From: Streptoalloteichus tenebrarius
Lineage (GTDB): Bacteria; Actinomycetota; Actinomycetes; Mycobacteriales; Pseudonocardiaceae
Assembly (NCBI RefSeq): GCF_024171885.1
Contig: NZ_JAMTCP010000009.1
Coordinates: 94,066-158,065, forward strand
Reading direction: 5' to 3'
Length of the DNA stretch: 64,000 bases
Below are positions 47,847 through 60,160 of this stretch, piece after piece (position 1 is the first letter of the stretch; every line of letters starts with the position of its first letter). The translations under genes were made by a program, and so were the position numbers. The notes under the pieces were generated by a model that saw only the letters and a list, made by a program, of their open reading frames with translations, did no database searches and was not told the DNA's origin.

Positions 47847-49400
47847 ATGCAACCGATCGGATTACCAGGTTCGAGCGCCAGGCGCGTGTGTCCGTGCGGA
47901 GCGTTGATCGCGGCGGACAACCCTGACCGACTGTGTCACGGGTGCCGCAGGAACGCCCGGCCGGAGGTGGGCGGTCCGCCGCAGCTCTCCGCCGCCTTCT
48001 GGGACCATCCCGCGCTCGCCGAGGCGTTCGCCGACCAGGACATGGGCGCGCTGCTGGCCGCCTACCGCCACCACCCGCACCACGTCCACCGGATCACCCA
48101 GGACCGGCTGGCCGCCTGGCTGGGCATCAGCCAGGCGCAGCTCTCGAGGTACGAGAACGGGCAGAACCCGATCGAGCGGATGGACCGGCTCCGGCACTTC
48201 GCGGAGGTGCTGGGCGTCCCCCCGGAGAAGCTGTGGTTCGACCGGACGGGACCGTCCCGGCAGGACGACGGCGACGCCGCGGCCCCGCCGGACGTGCTCG
48301 GCGCGCCGTGGGACGCGCCGAACGTCGCCCGATCGGTCGAGGAGACGACGAGGAGCGACTTGGCGATCAGCAGACGTGCGGCGCTCACCGGAGCCGCCGC
48401 CGTGGCCGTCGGACCCGCCCTGGTGGAACCCATGCAGCGGTGGCTCAGCCCGCTGCAACCGCTGTCGCGGTGGGCGTCGGGCTCGGCCATCAGCGAGGAC
48501 GAGCTGGCCGCGTTGCAGAGGGTCGCCGCCGGCTTACGCGGCTGGAGCCTGCGGGGCAGCGCCGGCCTCGCGCGCAAGGCGGTGCTGGGCCAGCTCAACG
48601 AGCTGGCCGACCGCCTGCGCAGGGCGCCGGCCGGGTCGACCACCGACCGGGCCTTCTTCGTGGGCGCGGAGCTGGCGAAGATCGCGGCGACCATGTCGTG
48701 GGACGCCGGCATGCACCAGGCCGCGCAGCGGTACTACGTGCTCGCCGTGCGGATGGCCAAGGCCGGTCGCAACGACCCGTTCGCCGCCTGCTGCCTGGCG
48801 GCCATGGCCCGGCAGATGTTCGACCTCGGCCGGCCGGAGGACGGCCTCGACCTGGTCCAGCTCGGCCAGTACGGCACCCGCCGCAGCGCGTCGCCGACGC
48901 TGCGGGCGTTGCTGTTCACCCGGGAGGCGTGGGCGTACGCGCAGATGGGGCGGGTGGCGGAGTTCCACCGCGCGGTCGGCATGGCGCAGGAGTGCTTCGC
49001 CGCGCGGGACCCGGCCGCCGAGCCGACCTGGCTGGACAACTTCGACGAGGCCGAGATGGCCGGCGTGATCGGCGCCAGGATGCGCGACCTGGCCCGGCAC
49101 GATCCGCGCCAGGCGGGGCTGGCGGCGCAGCACATCCGGCGCGCGCTGGCCCTGCGTCACCCGTCGAAGGTCCGCAACCGGGCCTTCGACGTGATCGGCC
49201 TGGGGCGCACCCTGGTGGTCGTCGGCGAGCCGGAGGAGGCCTGCCGGCTGGTCAGGGGCGTGCTCCCCACCGCGGCCAAGCTGCACTCGGGGCGGGTGCT
49301 GCGGAAACTTCAGGACTTCGCGCGGGAGACCGGCCGGTACCGGCAGGAGGCCCCGGTGCGGGAGACACGCGACGCGATCCGCACCGTGCTGTCCGCCTGA
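47847..49400 (+). CDS. XRE-family HTH regulator with Zn-finger-like N-terminus and TPR-like domain
   Basis: 517-aa actinomycete regulator. N-terminal cysteine knuckles CPCGALIAADNPDRLCHGC (residues 15-33), an HTH_XRE domain around 75-130 (TQDRLAAWLGISQAQLSRYE, LRHFAEVLGVPPEKLWFD), a Tat-like/hydrophobic stretch SRRAALTGAAAVAVGPALVE near 178, then about 300 residues of helical TPR-like repeats. This layout is found in large families of Streptomyces regulators of differentiation and antibiotic production; target and effector unknown. ATG 47847. A SLOG-type gene follows on the same strand 136 nt later. Confidence 0.85.
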   Translation: MQPIGLPGSSARRVCPCGALIAADNPDRLCHGCRRNARPEVGGPPQLSAAFWDHPALAEAFADQDMGALLAAYRHHPHHVHRITQDRLAAWLGISQAQLSRYENGQNPIERMDRLRHFAEVLGVPPEKLWFDRTGPSRQDDGDAAAPPDVLGAPWDAPNVARSVEETTRSDLAISRRAALTGAAAVAVGPALVEPMQRWLSPLQPLSRWASGSAISEDELAALQRVAAGLRGWSLRGSAGLARKAVLGQLNELADRLRRAPAGSTTDRAFFVGAELAKIAATMSWDAGMHQAAQRYYVLAVRMAKAGRNDPFAACCLAAMARQMFDLGRPEDGLDLVQLGQYGTRRSASPTLRALLFTREAWAYAQMGRVAEFHRAVGMAQECFAARDPAAEPTWLDNFDEAEMAGVIGARMRDLARHDPRQAGLAAQHIRRALALRHPSKVRNRAFDVIGLGRTLVVVGEPEEACRLVRGVLPTAAKLHSGRVLRKLQDFARETGRYRQEAPVRETRDAIRTVLSA

Positions 49401-49536
49401 GCACGGCCGCCGGGACGGGTGACGGCGACCCGGCACGACCGGGACGACCCAGGACGACCCAGGACGACCTGGGACGCCGCCCCGTCCTCCGGTGGTCGTC
49501 GCGGTGACCGGCCGCGACGACGGAGGTGGAACGCCG

Positions 49537-50013
49537 GTGCGCGTCGGCATCACAGGACACTCCAACCTGACCACGACCAGCGTGCCCCTGGTGGACCGGG
49601 GCATCAGGGCGGCGCTGGCCGATCCCCCCGCGACCGGCTTCACGGGGGTGAGCTGCCTGGCCCCCGGGGCGGACCAGGTGTTCGCCAGGGTCGTGCTCGA
49701 CATGGGCGGCCGGCTGGAGGTGGTGCTGCCGGCCGCCGACTACCGGGCGCGGCTGCGGCCGCCCCAGCGGCCCGAGTTCGACGCGCTGCTCGCGGCGGCC
49801 AGCAGCGTCCGGGTGCTGCCGTTCCCCCGGTCCGGCCGCCGCGCCTACCTGGCGGCGAGCGAGGCGGTCATCGCCTCGGTGGACCGGATGGTGGCGGTGT
49901 GGGACGGGCGGCCGGCCGACGGCGCGGGTGGCACGGCGGACGTCGTCGCGCACGCGCGGGGCCGCGGGGTGCCGGTCGAGGTGGTCTGGCCCCGGGGCGC
50001 GGAGCGCGGCTGA
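49537..50013 (+). CDS. SLOG/Rossmann-like nucleotide-binding protein
   Basis: 158-aa soluble protein. VRVGITGHSNLTT (loop after strand 1), FTGVSCLAPGADQVFARVVL, LEVVLPAADYRARL, then RAYLAASEAVIASVDRMVAV with WDGRPADGAGGTADVV and PVEVVWP: the fold pattern of the SLOG (DprA/LOG/YspA-like) superfamily, which bind nucleotides or nucleotide-derived ligands. GTG 49537 has GGAGGTGG upstream. It follows the HTH/TPR regulator. A truncated relative is at 63568-63924. Confidence 0.8.
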   Translation: MRVGITGHSNLTTTSVPLVDRGIRAALADPPATGFTGVSCLAPGADQVFARVVLDMGGRLEVVLPAADYRARLRPPQRPEFDALLAAASSVRVLPFPRSGRRAYLAASEAVIASVDRMVAVWDGRPADGAGGTADVVAHARGRGVPVEVVWPRGAERG

Positions 50014-50083
50014 GGACGGGACGGGGCAGGGCCACGCCGGAGGCGGAGGCGGAGGCGGAGGCGCGGCGCGGCGCCGGCCGGGG

Positions 50084-50926
50084 TCAGCCGCGCGCGTGGG
50101 CCAGGACGGCCTCGACCACGGCGTCCGGCTCCTCGTCCGGGATCCAGTGGCTCACGCCCTCCAGCTCGACGTACCGGTACGGGCCGGTGACGTGCTCGGC
50201 GCAGCGCCGCGCGCCGACCGGGCCGAAGGCGGGGTCGGCCGTGCTCCAGACGTAGGTCGTCGGCACGGTCACGTCCTCGCCCGGCCGGGCGTCGAGGCGG
50301 GCCGCCCGGTACCAGTTGAGCGCGGCGGTGAGCGCGCCCGGCTCGGTCATGGCCAGGACGTGGGGCTCGGCGCGCCCGGCCGGCAGGGGGCGGAACACGG
50401 CGCGCAGGCGTCGGGCGTCGTCGGCGAGCAGCGTCTGCTCGGCCCGGCCCTCCTGGCGGAAGAGGTCCATGTAGCTGGAGCGCCGGGCCTGGTCAGGGTC
50501 GTTCTCCCTGGCCCACGCGAAGGCGGAGGGGTGCGGGACGCACAGGGCCGTGAGGCTGCGCACGCGCTCGGGGCGCCAGGCGGCCAGCCGCCACCCCACC
50601 ATCGCGCCCCAGTCGTGCCCGACCACGTGCGCGTCCGCCACGCCGAGGGCGTCCAGCACGCCGAGCGCGTCCTCGACCAGGTGGGGCGTGGCGTAGGCGG
50701 CCGGGTCGGCGGGGCGGGCGCCGGGCGAGTACCCCCGCTGGTTCGGGGCGATGACCCGCAGGCCGGCCGCGGCCAGCGCCGGGACGACCTGGTCCCAGGA
50801 GCGCGCGGTCTGGGGGAAGCCGTGCAGCAGGAGGACGGGCTGGCCGGTCGGCGGGCCGTCGACGACCACGTCGAACGTGAGCGGGGCGTGGGGGTGACCA
50901 GCGGGACGCTCCAGCCGAATCTCCAT
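50084..50926 (-). CDS. Alpha/beta-fold hydrolase (epoxide hydrolase/dehalogenase-like)
   Basis: 280-aa cytosolic hydrolase. Oxyanion HGFPQTARSWDQ, nucleophile Asp in VGHDWGAMVGWRLA (Asp rather than Ser, as in epoxide hydrolases and haloalkane dehalogenases), acid in TYVWSTADPAFG region, and His in LEGVSHWIPDEEPDAV. Start ATG 50926 chosen as the beginning of homology. Substrate not predictable. Confidence 0.87.
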   Translation of the reverse strand: MEIRLERPAGHPHAPLTFDVVVDGPPTGQPVLLLHGFPQTARSWDQVVPALAAAGLRVIAPNQRGYSPGARPADPAAYATPHLVEDALGVLDALGVADAHVVGHDWGAMVGWRLAAWRPERVRSLTALCVPHPSAFAWARENDPDQARRSSYMDLFRQEGRAEQTLLADDARRLRAVFRPLPAGRAEPHVLAMTEPGALTAALNWYRAARLDARPGEDVTVPTTYVWSTADPAFGPVGARRCAEHVTGPYRYVELEGVSHWIPDEEPDAVVEAVLAHARG

Positions 50927-51130
50927 GTCCGCACGGTAGTCGAACGGATCACCACGAACATCCGGGGCGAACGGCCGTCGGGCCGCGTCCGGTCGGCCCC
51001 GCTCCCGCGCGGCGGCCCCGCGCGGTCCCGGCCCGCCGACGCGCCGGTCGCCCTCCTGGCGCACCGTGCCGGTCACCTGTCCGGCGCCCCGCGCCTGTTC
51101 CCCGCTCCGGCGCGTCGGGCCGGTCCCGGC

Positions 51131-52138
51131 TCACCGCGCCGGCGGCGTGAACCTCTCGACCTGGTTGATCAGACGGCGCAGGCGCAGGCCGGCCAGCGGG
51201 GCCAGGGCGTAGCCCGCCATCGGGTGCGCGAACCAGGCGGCGCTGCCCAGGCTCACCGCGTCCGCGCCCGCCCAGAAGTACTCGCGGCAGTCGTCGAAGG
51301 TCCGGATGCCTCCGGTGGCGATGATCGGCAACGTGACGCCGGCGTCCCGCAGCTCGGCGATGACCCGCAGCGCGATCGGCTTGATCGCCGGGCCGGACAG
51401 CCCGCCGAAGCGGTTGCGCAGCCACGGCTCGCCCGTCCTCGGGTCCAGCCGCAGCGCCTTCACCGTGTTGATGGCGGTCAGCGCCGACACGCCGTGCTTG
51501 GCCGCCAGCCGGGCGTGGCCGAGGTAGTCGTAGTCCGGCGAGAGCTTGAGGATCACCGGGTGGTTGCTGCGCGGCACGGCCTCGGCCAGCACGGACTCGA
51601 TGATCTGGTTGAAGTCGAAGTTGACGTTGTGGCAGGAGACGTTGAACTCGACGGCGGCGATGTCGCCGGCCGGCACGGCGGCGTTGACCTTGTCGACCAG
51701 GGTCACGAACTCCTCGGCCGAGAAGCCCCCGAGGGAGATGATCGTGCGCTGGTCGCGGGTGCGCGGGTAGTAGTCGCGCAGGTAGGCGTCGATGCCGACG
51801 TTGCACCAGCCGAAGGCGTTGATCCAGCCGCCCTGCGTGTGGCGCAGCACGCGCGTGTAGCGCTTGAGCAGGCTCGGCAGCTCCGAGAGCTTCCAGTCGT
51901 CCCGCAGGGTGAAGTGGCCGTCGCGGGGCTGGACGGTCAGGGTGCGCGTGGTGATCGCGCCGAACCGGCTCAGCGGCACGAAGTTCGAGATGGGGCTCAT
52001 GCCCCAGCGGAACAGCGGCACGTTGGCGACGCCGTAGCCGAGCAGGCTCGACGAGGTGACCAGGCGGTTGCGCAGCACGATGTCCCCGAGTCGCACACCC
52101 TGCCGCTGGTCGCCGCCCACACCCGTGATCGCCGTCAC
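51131..52138 (-). CDS. Dihydroorotate dehydrogenase-like flavoprotein
   Basis: 335-aa FMN-binding TIM-barrel protein of the DHODH family. Start VRLGDIVLRNRLVTSSSLLG; catalytic-loop region VEFNVSCHNVNFD with Cys, VILKLSPDYDYLGHARLA, ALTAINTVKALRLD, GLSGPAIKPIALRVIAEL, IATGGIRTFDDCREYFWAGA, DAVSLGSAAW. It resembles class 1 enzymes but has NVSCHN where the usual sequence is NVSCPN. It is not near pyr genes, so it may act on another dihydro-pyrimidine or related substrate rather than dihydroorotate. Confidence 0.78.
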   Translation of the reverse strand: MTAITGVGGDQRQGVRLGDIVLRNRLVTSSSLLGYGVANVPLFRWGMSPISNFVPLSRFGAITTRTLTVQPRDGHFTLRDDWKLSELPSLLKRYTRVLRHTQGGWINAFGWCNVGIDAYLRDYYPRTRDQRTIISLGGFSAEEFVTLVDKVNAAVPAGDIAAVEFNVSCHNVNFDFNQIIESVLAEAVPRSNHPVILKLSPDYDYLGHARLAAKHGVSALTAINTVKALRLDPRTGEPWLRNRFGGLSGPAIKPIALRVIAELRDAGVTLPIIATGGIRTFDDCREYFWAGADAVSLGSAAWFAHPMAGYALAPLAGLRLRRLINQVERFTPPAR

Positions 52139-52270
52139 CGTCGCTCCCTCGCCGTCGCCTGCCTGACCAGCTCATTCTTCCTCATGACGGCCGGCGACCG
52201 GACAACCGCTCCCGCGTCGTCCGCCACCCCGGGCCGCGCCAGCCGCGCGGCCCGGGGCCGGACACGGGGC

Positions 52271-52317
52271 CGCGCGCACCCGGGCGGCGGATGAGGGAGA
52301 TCGCCCGGGTGCGCGCG
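52271..52317 (-). terminator. Terminator after the NlpC/P60-like gene
   Basis: CGCGCGCACCCGGGCG - 15 nt - CGCCCGGGTGCGCGCG, 16-bp perfect stem, 23 nt beyond the stop at 52340. Confidence 0.85.
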
Positions 52318-52339
52318 GCGGACTCGACGCGACGCGGGG

Positions 52340-52954
52340 TCAGCCGGTGATGTTCTTCAGGCGACGGGCCTTGTACTGGCTGTTGTCCGACATGCCGTAG
52401 GACAGGATGCGGTGGTCGGTGCCGTGACCGCCGCGCTGCTCGTAGGCCCAGTACTTGGTGTGGGCGGAGTCCGCCCACTTCTCGAAGATGACCACGTGGC
52501 GGCTGTTGCTGCCGCCGATCTTGTCGATCAGCAGGTCGCCCTTCCTGAGGTCCTTCCTGTTGATCGCGACCGTGTGGCTGTCGAACAGGCCCACGGTGTT
52601 CGGGCCGGGCTTGGCCAGCTTGGCCGCCATCGACACGTAGCCGGAGCAGTCCTGGCGGTAGCCGTCCTTCCACACCTTGCTCTGGCTGTACGGCACCTGC
52701 TTGCCGTTGTTGGCGGTCAGCCACACCTTGGCGCGGTTGATCACCTCGTCCCGGGAGACCTTGGGCGCGGCCGCGACCTCGGCCTCCGACACGGCGGTCT
52801 CCGAGGCGGTGGCCTCGGCAACGGCGACCGTCTCGCCGACGGGCGCGGCGACCTCCGTCGCGGACGCGAGCGGAGCGGAGAGCACTCCCCCAAGGCCGAC
52901 GAACGCCGTCACCAGCACGATGGCCCGACGCGTACGACCGGCAGTGTTCCTCAT
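52340..52954 (-). CDS. Secreted NlpC/P60-like amidase/peptidase
   Basis: 204-aa exported protein. Signal peptide RRAIVLVTAFVGLGGVLSAP...ASA, a Val/Ala/Glu linker of about 45 residues, then an NlpC/P60-type papain-like domain: catalytic Cys in YRQDCSGYVSMAAKL, His in NSRHVVIFEKWADS, with polar residue in the following strand. Likely cell-wall hydrolase or amidase. ATG 52954 preceded by AAGGGGA. The upstream region is AT-rich (AAGAATTCTT at 53025-53034), and four CGGACAA motifs lie further upstream. Confidence 0.8.
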   Translation of the reverse strand: MRNTAGRTRRAIVLVTAFVGLGGVLSAPLASATEVAAPVGETVAVAEATASETAVSEAEVAAAPKVSRDEVINRAKVWLTANNGKQVPYSQSKVWKDGYRQDCSGYVSMAAKLAKPGPNTVGLFDSHTVAINRKDLRKGDLLIDKIGGSNSRHVVIFEKWADSAHTKYWAYEQRGGHGTDHRILSYGMSDNSQYKARRLKNITG

Positions 52955-53371
52955 GTCGGTTTCCCCTTTTCTCGCCGTTCGGCGGTACGCGCCAAGATTG
53001 ACACCGGACCACGGCGGGATCAATAAGAATTCTTCTATTCACTCCGCGGACCGCCGCGCCGGCGCTCAGTGGGCTATGCCCCGACTCGCACTCGGGGAAC
53101 ACTCGCCAGAATTCGCCCCCAGGGCGCGAGGAGAGGCACCTCGGCGCACAAGCCCTCCACCACGTGCGGAAACGCCCGCTCTCCGGCGTTCGGAAGCCCG
53201 TTGGCGCTCGCCAGGAGCCGGCACGCCACCGCCCTCGGAGGCCGCCAGTTGTCGCGGAACTGGTCCAGACATCATCCAGACATTCCCGTGAATAGACGTC
53301 GAATCCGCCCCACCGGAACCGCTCGCGTGGTATGGCGCACGAGAAACCCCCAACCTGACCTCACCGCCGAA

Positions 53372-53446
53372 TGTCCGGACAACGTGAAACTTGCGGACAA
53401 CCCCACGGATTCATCTTTGTCCGAACCATGAGAGGTTCCCGGACAA
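53372..53446. promoter_or_regulatory. Four CGGACAA motifs with near-regular spacing
   Basis: CGGACAA at 53376-53382 (part of the palindrome TGTCCGGACA), 53394-53400, reversed at 53417-53423, and 53440-53446; starts 18, 23 and 23 nt apart. Looks like a cluster of regulator sites upstream of the NlpC/P60-like gene. Confidence 0.5.
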
Positions 53447-53468
53447 AAAGGTTGAAGAAAACACGAAC

Positions 53469-53495
53469 GGGGGCGATCCGTCATGGATCGCCCCC
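53469..53495 (-). terminator. Terminator of the rib/PH-domain transcript
   Basis: GGGGGCGATCC - GTCAT - GGATCGCCCCC, 11-bp perfect stem, 24 nt after the PH-domain gene stop. Confidence 0.85.
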
Positions 53496-53518
53496 GCCGT
53501 CGGGGTCTCCAGCCGGGC

Positions 53519-56374
<2,856 letters not shown>

Positions 56375-56512
56375 CCGCTGCCTCCTCAACCCGCTGTCAA
56401 CTCGTCGTCCGCCGCTGTGGGAGCCGCGCGCCGTCCCACGCTCCCACCCGCCGCCCCCACGACCACCCGAGGCGGGGTGGAGCGCCCGGGCGCCCCAGGC
56501 GTCCGGCGTGGC

Positions 56513-57568
56513 TCACCGGCTCCGCCCCGGCTCACCGGGCACCGCGCTGATCCGCACGTCGCCGCCGCTGGACGTCACGTCCTCCACGGTCAGCGGCACC
56601 GCGTCCGCGATGGTCGTGACACCGGCGTCGCCCAGCGCGGCCGGGCCGGAGCCCAGCAGCGTCGGCGCGAGGTAGGCCAGCACGCGACGCACCCGCCCCG
56701 CGGCCAGGAACGCGCCGGCCAGGCGGGGTCCGCCCTCCAGCAGCACGTCCACCACGCCGCGTTCGGCCAACGCCGCGAGCACCTCGTCCACGTCCCTGGT
56801 GCGCAGGTGCAGCGTCTCCGCGCTGTCGTCGAGCACCCTGGCCCCGGCCGGCAGGTCCCCGACGCCGACGACGACCCGCAGGGGCTGGCGGTCGGCGAGC
56901 GCGCCGTCCGGGGTGCGCGCGGTGAGCTGGGGGTCGTCGGCCAGCACGGTGCCGCGCCCCGCCACGATCGCGTCGACCTGGCGGCGCAGCCGGTGCACCT
57001 CCGCCCGCGACTCGGCCGAGCTGATCCACCGGCTGGTGCCGTCCGCCGCCGCCGACCTGCCGTCGAGCGTGGCCGCGTACTTCCAGGTCACGTGGGGTTG
57101 GCCGGTGCGCGCGTAGTGCAGCCAGGCGCGCAGCGGCCCGCGCTCGACCTCCTGCGCCAGCAGGCCCGACTCCACCCGCACGCCGGCGGCGCGCAGCGCG
57201 TCGGCGCCGCCCGCGGCCTTCGGGTTGGGGTCGGCCACCGCGTACACCACCCTGGCCACCCCGGCGGCGACCAACGCGTCGACGCACGGGGGCGTGCGCC
57301 CGTGGTGGGCGCAGGGCTCCAACGTCACGAAGGCGGTCCCGCCGCGCGCGCGGTCACCGGCGGCCCGCAGGGCGACGACCTCGGCGTGGGGTCCGCCGGG
57401 CGGCTGGGTGGCCCCGACCCCGGCGACCTCGCCCCGCGCGTCGAGCACCACGCAGCCGACGGGCGGGTTGGGGCTGGTCGTGCCGCGCGCGTCCTCGCTC
57501 GCGGCGACGGCCCGCGCCATCGCCGCGTGCGCCGGGTGGTCCCATCCGCCGGAGGGGTCGACGGCCAC
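56513..57568 (-). CDS. ribD: Bifunctional riboflavin deaminase/reductase RibD
   Basis: 351-aa enzyme. Deaminase domain (1-150) with zinc motifs GGPHAEVVAL and PCAHHGRTPPCVDAL; reductase domain with KYAATLDGRSAAADGTSRWI, LRRQVDAIVAGRGTVLADDP and VLLEGGPRLAGAFLA. Acts on the RibA product. 16 nt downstream of rpe on the same strand, so probably co-transcribed from the rpe promoter. Confidence 0.95.
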   Translation of the reverse strand: MAVDPSGGWDHPAHAAMARAVAASEDARGTTSPNPPVGCVVLDARGEVAGVGATQPPGGPHAEVVALRAAGDRARGGTAFVTLEPCAHHGRTPPCVDALVAAGVARVVYAVADPNPKAAGGADALRAAGVRVESGLLAQEVERGPLRAWLHYARTGQPHVTWKYAATLDGRSAAADGTSRWISSAESRAEVHRLRRQVDAIVAGRGTVLADDPQLTARTPDGALADRQPLRVVVGVGDLPAGARVLDDSAETLHLRTRDVDEVLAALAERGVVDVLLEGGPRLAGAFLAAGRVRRVLAYLAPTLLGSGPAALGDAGVTTIADAVPLTVEDVTSSGGDVRISAVPGEPGRSR

Positions 57569-57584
57569 GACGTCGCCTCCCCGC

Positions 57585-58292
57585 TCAGGCGTGCGCGCGG
57601 TGGGCGGCGTTCGCCGCCCGCTCCCGCAGCGCCCGCACGGCGCGGGCCGGGTCCTCGGCCCCGTAGACGGCGGAGCCGGCCACGAAGCAGTCCACGCCCG
57701 CCTCGGCCGCGGCCTCGATGGTGTCGGCGTTGATGCCGCCGTCGATCTCCACGACGAGCGTGAGGTGGCCGGTGTCGACCAGGTGGCGGGCCCGCCGCAC
57801 CTTGTCCAGCACGTCCGGGATGAACGACTGGCCGCCGAAGCCGGGCTCCACGGACATGACCAGCAGGGTGTCGTAGTGCCGGAGCACCTCGACGTAGGGG
57901 TCCAGCGGGGTGCCCGGCTTGATCGACAGGCCGGCCTTCGCGCCGGCCGCCCTGATGTCCCTGGCGATGCGCACCGGGTCGGCCGCGGCCTCGACGTGCA
58001 CGGTGACGTTGTAGGCGCCGGCCTCGGCGTAGCCCACCGCCCACCGGTCGGGGTCCTCGATCATGAGGTGGCAGTCGAGCGGGATGTCGGTGGCCGCGCG
58101 CAGCGACTGGACCACCGGCAGGCCCAGGGTCAGGTTCGGCACGAAGTGCGCGTCCATGACGTCGACGTGCAGCCAGTCCGCGCCCTCTCCCGGAGGGCCG
58201 GCCACGGCGGCGGCCTCCTCGCCCAGCCGGGCGAAGTCGGCGGACAGGATGCTGGGAGCGATCAACGGACGATCGGTGCGGGCGCCTGACAC
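57585..58292 (-). CDS. rpe: Ribulose-phosphate 3-epimerase
   Basis: 235-aa TIM-barrel epimerase interconverting ribulose-5-P and xylulose-5-[70 protein letters not shown]. Start GTG 58292 ([14 protein letters not shown]); a TACACT -10 box ends 6 nt upstream and no Shine-Dalgarno is seen, so leaderless. Links the pentose phosphate pathway to the riboflavin genes that follow. Confidence 0.96.
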   Translation of the reverse strand: MSGARTDRPLIAPSILSADFARLGEEAAAVAGPPGEGADWLHVDVMDAHFVPNLTLGLPVVQSLRAATDIPLDCHLMIEDPDRWAVGYAEAGAYNVTVHVEAAADPVRIARDIRAAGAKAGLSIKPGTPLDPYVEVLRHYDTLLVMSVEPGFGGQSFIPDVLDKVRRARHLVDTGHLTLVVEIDGGINADTIEAAAEAGVDCFVAGSAVYGAEDPARAVRALRERAANAAHRAHA

Positions 58293-58298
58293 GCGCGC

Positions 58299-58304
58299 AG
58301 TGTA
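58299..58304 (-). promoter_or_regulatory. Putative -10 box (TACACT) of rpe
   Basis: On the minus strand TACACT + GCGCGC + GTG: leaderless arrangement. Confidence 0.55.
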
Positions 58305-58600
58305 TGTCCTGCTCCGTTCCGCCCGCGGCCGCTCGGCCGCCCGACCGGCCTGATCCGTCCTGGTCACGGCGGCGGCGCCCGCGGCGCACGTGACGGGAGT
58401 TACTCGCCGGTCGCTCGGAGTCTCGCGGCGCATGGACTCGGGATCGATTCGGCGAGCGGCGGGCGAGCTGCCGGAGCGGCGGGCGAGCCGCCGAGCAGAG
58501 AGGACACGTCCCCGGACGCCACGAGCTGCGAGAGGGAAAGCCACGAGACACACGGCGCGGAGGGGTGGCGACGCACCCCGCCCGCACGACGAGAACCTGG
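58305..58600. other. Region between rpe promoter and rsmB terminator
   Basis: No gene. Contains two copies of GAGCGGCGGGCGAGC-GCCG near 58456-58492. Confidence 0.45.
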
Positions 58601-58670
58601 CCTGTTCCGGCCGACCTCCCCCATGGACAGTCCACGTGGACAGTGCCGAAGGGGAGGCCGGCCGGAACAG
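58601..58670 (-). terminator. Terminator of def-fmt-rsmB
   Basis: CTGTTCCGGCCGACCTCCCC paired with GGGGAGGCCGGCCGGAACAG (one bulge); the loop includes the palindrome GTCCACGTGGAC (58630-58641). Located 51 nt after the rsmB stop. Confidence 0.75.
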
Positions 58671-58720
58671 CCGAGCCAGATCAGGCGCGGCGAATGACTC
58701 TCCGAATCAGACGCGCCGAA

Positions 58721-60160
58721 TCAGACGCGCCGGAACAGCGCGCAGAACATCGCGTCCGTGCCGTGCCGGTGCGGCCAGAGCTGGACGTGCGGGCCGTCAC
58801 CGAGCTGCGGCACGTCCGGGAAGTAGGGGCGCGCGTCGAGCTGCTCGACCTCGGGTCCGGACTTCCTGGTCCGGCGCAGCACGTCGGCGACCACGCCGAG
58901 CGTCTCCGGCAGGTGCGGCGAGCACACGACGTAGGCCACCACGCCGCCCGGCCGGGCCAGGCGCAGCGCGGCCATGAGCAGCTCGCGCTGCAACTTGGCC
59001 AGGTCGGCGACGTCGGTGGGCTGACGCCGCCAGCGGGACTCCGGCCGTCGGCGCAGCGAGCCCAGCCCGGTGCAGGGGGCGTCCACCAGCACGCGGTCGA
59101 ACGAGTCCTCGGGCAGTCCGCTGTCGCGGCCGTCCGCCACGCGCACGTTCACCGGGAGGTCCCTGGTCGCCTTGCGCACCAGGTCGGCGCGGTGCGGCGC
59201 CTGCTCGACGGCCTCCAGCTCGCCGCCGTTCAGCTCGACCAGCGAGCCGAGCAGCGCGGCCTTGCCGCCGGGGCCGGCGCACAGGTCGGCCCACCGCTCG
59301 TCGGAGCCGGTCAGCTCGACCCTGGTGAGGGCGAGTGCCACGAGCTGGCTGCCCTCGTCCTGCACGCCGGCCAGGCCCTCGCGCACCGGCTCCAGGTCGC
59401 CGGGGTCCCCGGCCCCCGCCTCCAGGTGCACGCCGTAGGGCGAGTACGGCGCGACGTCGCCGCCGGTCATCGCGGCCAGCTCCTCCGCGCTCACCGCGCC
59501 CGGCCTGGCGACCAGGTGCACGGCGGGGCGGGCGTCGTCGGCGGCCAGGGCGTCGGCCAGCTCGGCGCGGGCCGGGCCGAGGGCGTCGGCGAACGCCTGC
59601 ACGATCCACCGGGGGTGGGCGTGGGCCAGCGCGAGGTGGCCGACGCGGTCGGTCGCCTCGTCGGGGGCCAGTTCCCTGACCCAGGTCTCCTCGTCGTGCT
59701 CGGCGACCCTGCGCAGCACGGCGTTGGCGAACCCGGCGGCGCCGGAGCCGAGGTCGGCGCGGACCAGGTCCACAGTGGACGCCACAGCGGCGTGCGCGGG
59801 GATGCGGGTGCGCAGCAACTGGTAGGCGCCGAGCCGGAGCGCGTCCAGCAGCAGCCCGTCGATCTGGTTGAGCGGGCGGTCGCTGCACGCCTTCAGGACG
59901 GCGTCGAGCAGGCCCTGGGCGCGGCAGGTGCCGTAGGCCAGCTCGGTGGCCAGGGCGGCGTCCCTGCCGGTGATCCGCCGCTCCCGCAACAGACCGGGGA
60001 GCACGAGGTTGGCGTAGGCGTCGCGCTGGCGCACCGCCCGCACCGTGTCCAGGGCGGCCTGACGGGCCGGGTCCTCGACCGGCGGGCGACGGGGGCCGGT
60101 GCGCCGCTGGGGCGGACGGGACCGGTGTGGTCGGGCCGGTCGCCTGCGCTGCTCGCTCAT
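58721..60160 (-). CDS. rsmB: 16S rRNA (cytosine-967-C5)-methyltransferase
   Basis: 479-aa methyltransferase (Fmu/RsmB) with an N-terminal NusB-like RNA-binding domain (residues 35-165; [20 protein letters not shown]) and a SAM domain: [35 protein letters not shown] and [10 protein letters not shown] (two catalytic Cys). A basic Arg/Pro/Gln-rich N-tail of 30 residues precedes. ATGA overlap with fmt. Palindrome GTCCACAGTGGAC at 59768-59780. Confidence 0.94.
   Translation of the reverse strand: MSEQRRRPARPHRSRPPQRRTGPRRPPVEDPARQAALDTVRAVRQRDAYANLVLPGLLRERRITGRDAALATELAYGTCRAQGLLDAVLKACSDRPLNQIDGLLLDALRLGAYQLLRTRIPAHAAVASTVDLVRADLGSGAAGFANAVLRRVAEHDEETWVRELAPDEATDRVGHLALAHAHPRWIVQAFADALGPARAELADALAADDARPAVHLVARPGAVSAEELAAMTGGDVAPYSPYGVHLEAGAGDPGDLEPVREGLAGVQDEGSQLVALALTRVELTGSDERWADLCAGPGGKAALLGSLVELNGGELEAVEQAPHRADLVRKATRDLPVNVRVADGRDSGLPEDSFDRVLVDAPCTGLGSLRRRPESRWRRQPTDVADLAKLQRELLMAALRLARPGGVVAYVVCSPHLPETLGVVADVLRRTRKSGPEVEQLDARPYFPDVPQLGDGPHVQLWPHRHGTDAMFCALFRRV

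Larger units (their letters stand above)
52955..53518. other. Long upstream region of the NlpC/P60-like gene
   Basis: About 500 nt with no recognised gene, including the AT-rich spot at 53020-53040, CGGACAA motif copies at 53376-53446 and the terminator at 53469-53495. Confidence 0.55.

Noticed and set aside
52955..53100. c-di-AMP (ydaO-type) riboswitch before the NlpC/P60-like gene
   Set aside because: Such leaders are common before actinobacterial wall hydrolases, but the conserved motif blocks were not found.
56375..56512. FMN riboswitch upstream of ribE
   Set aside because: The conserved RFN blocks are not present in this gap; only a GTGGGAGC/GCTCCCAC inverted repeat is seen.
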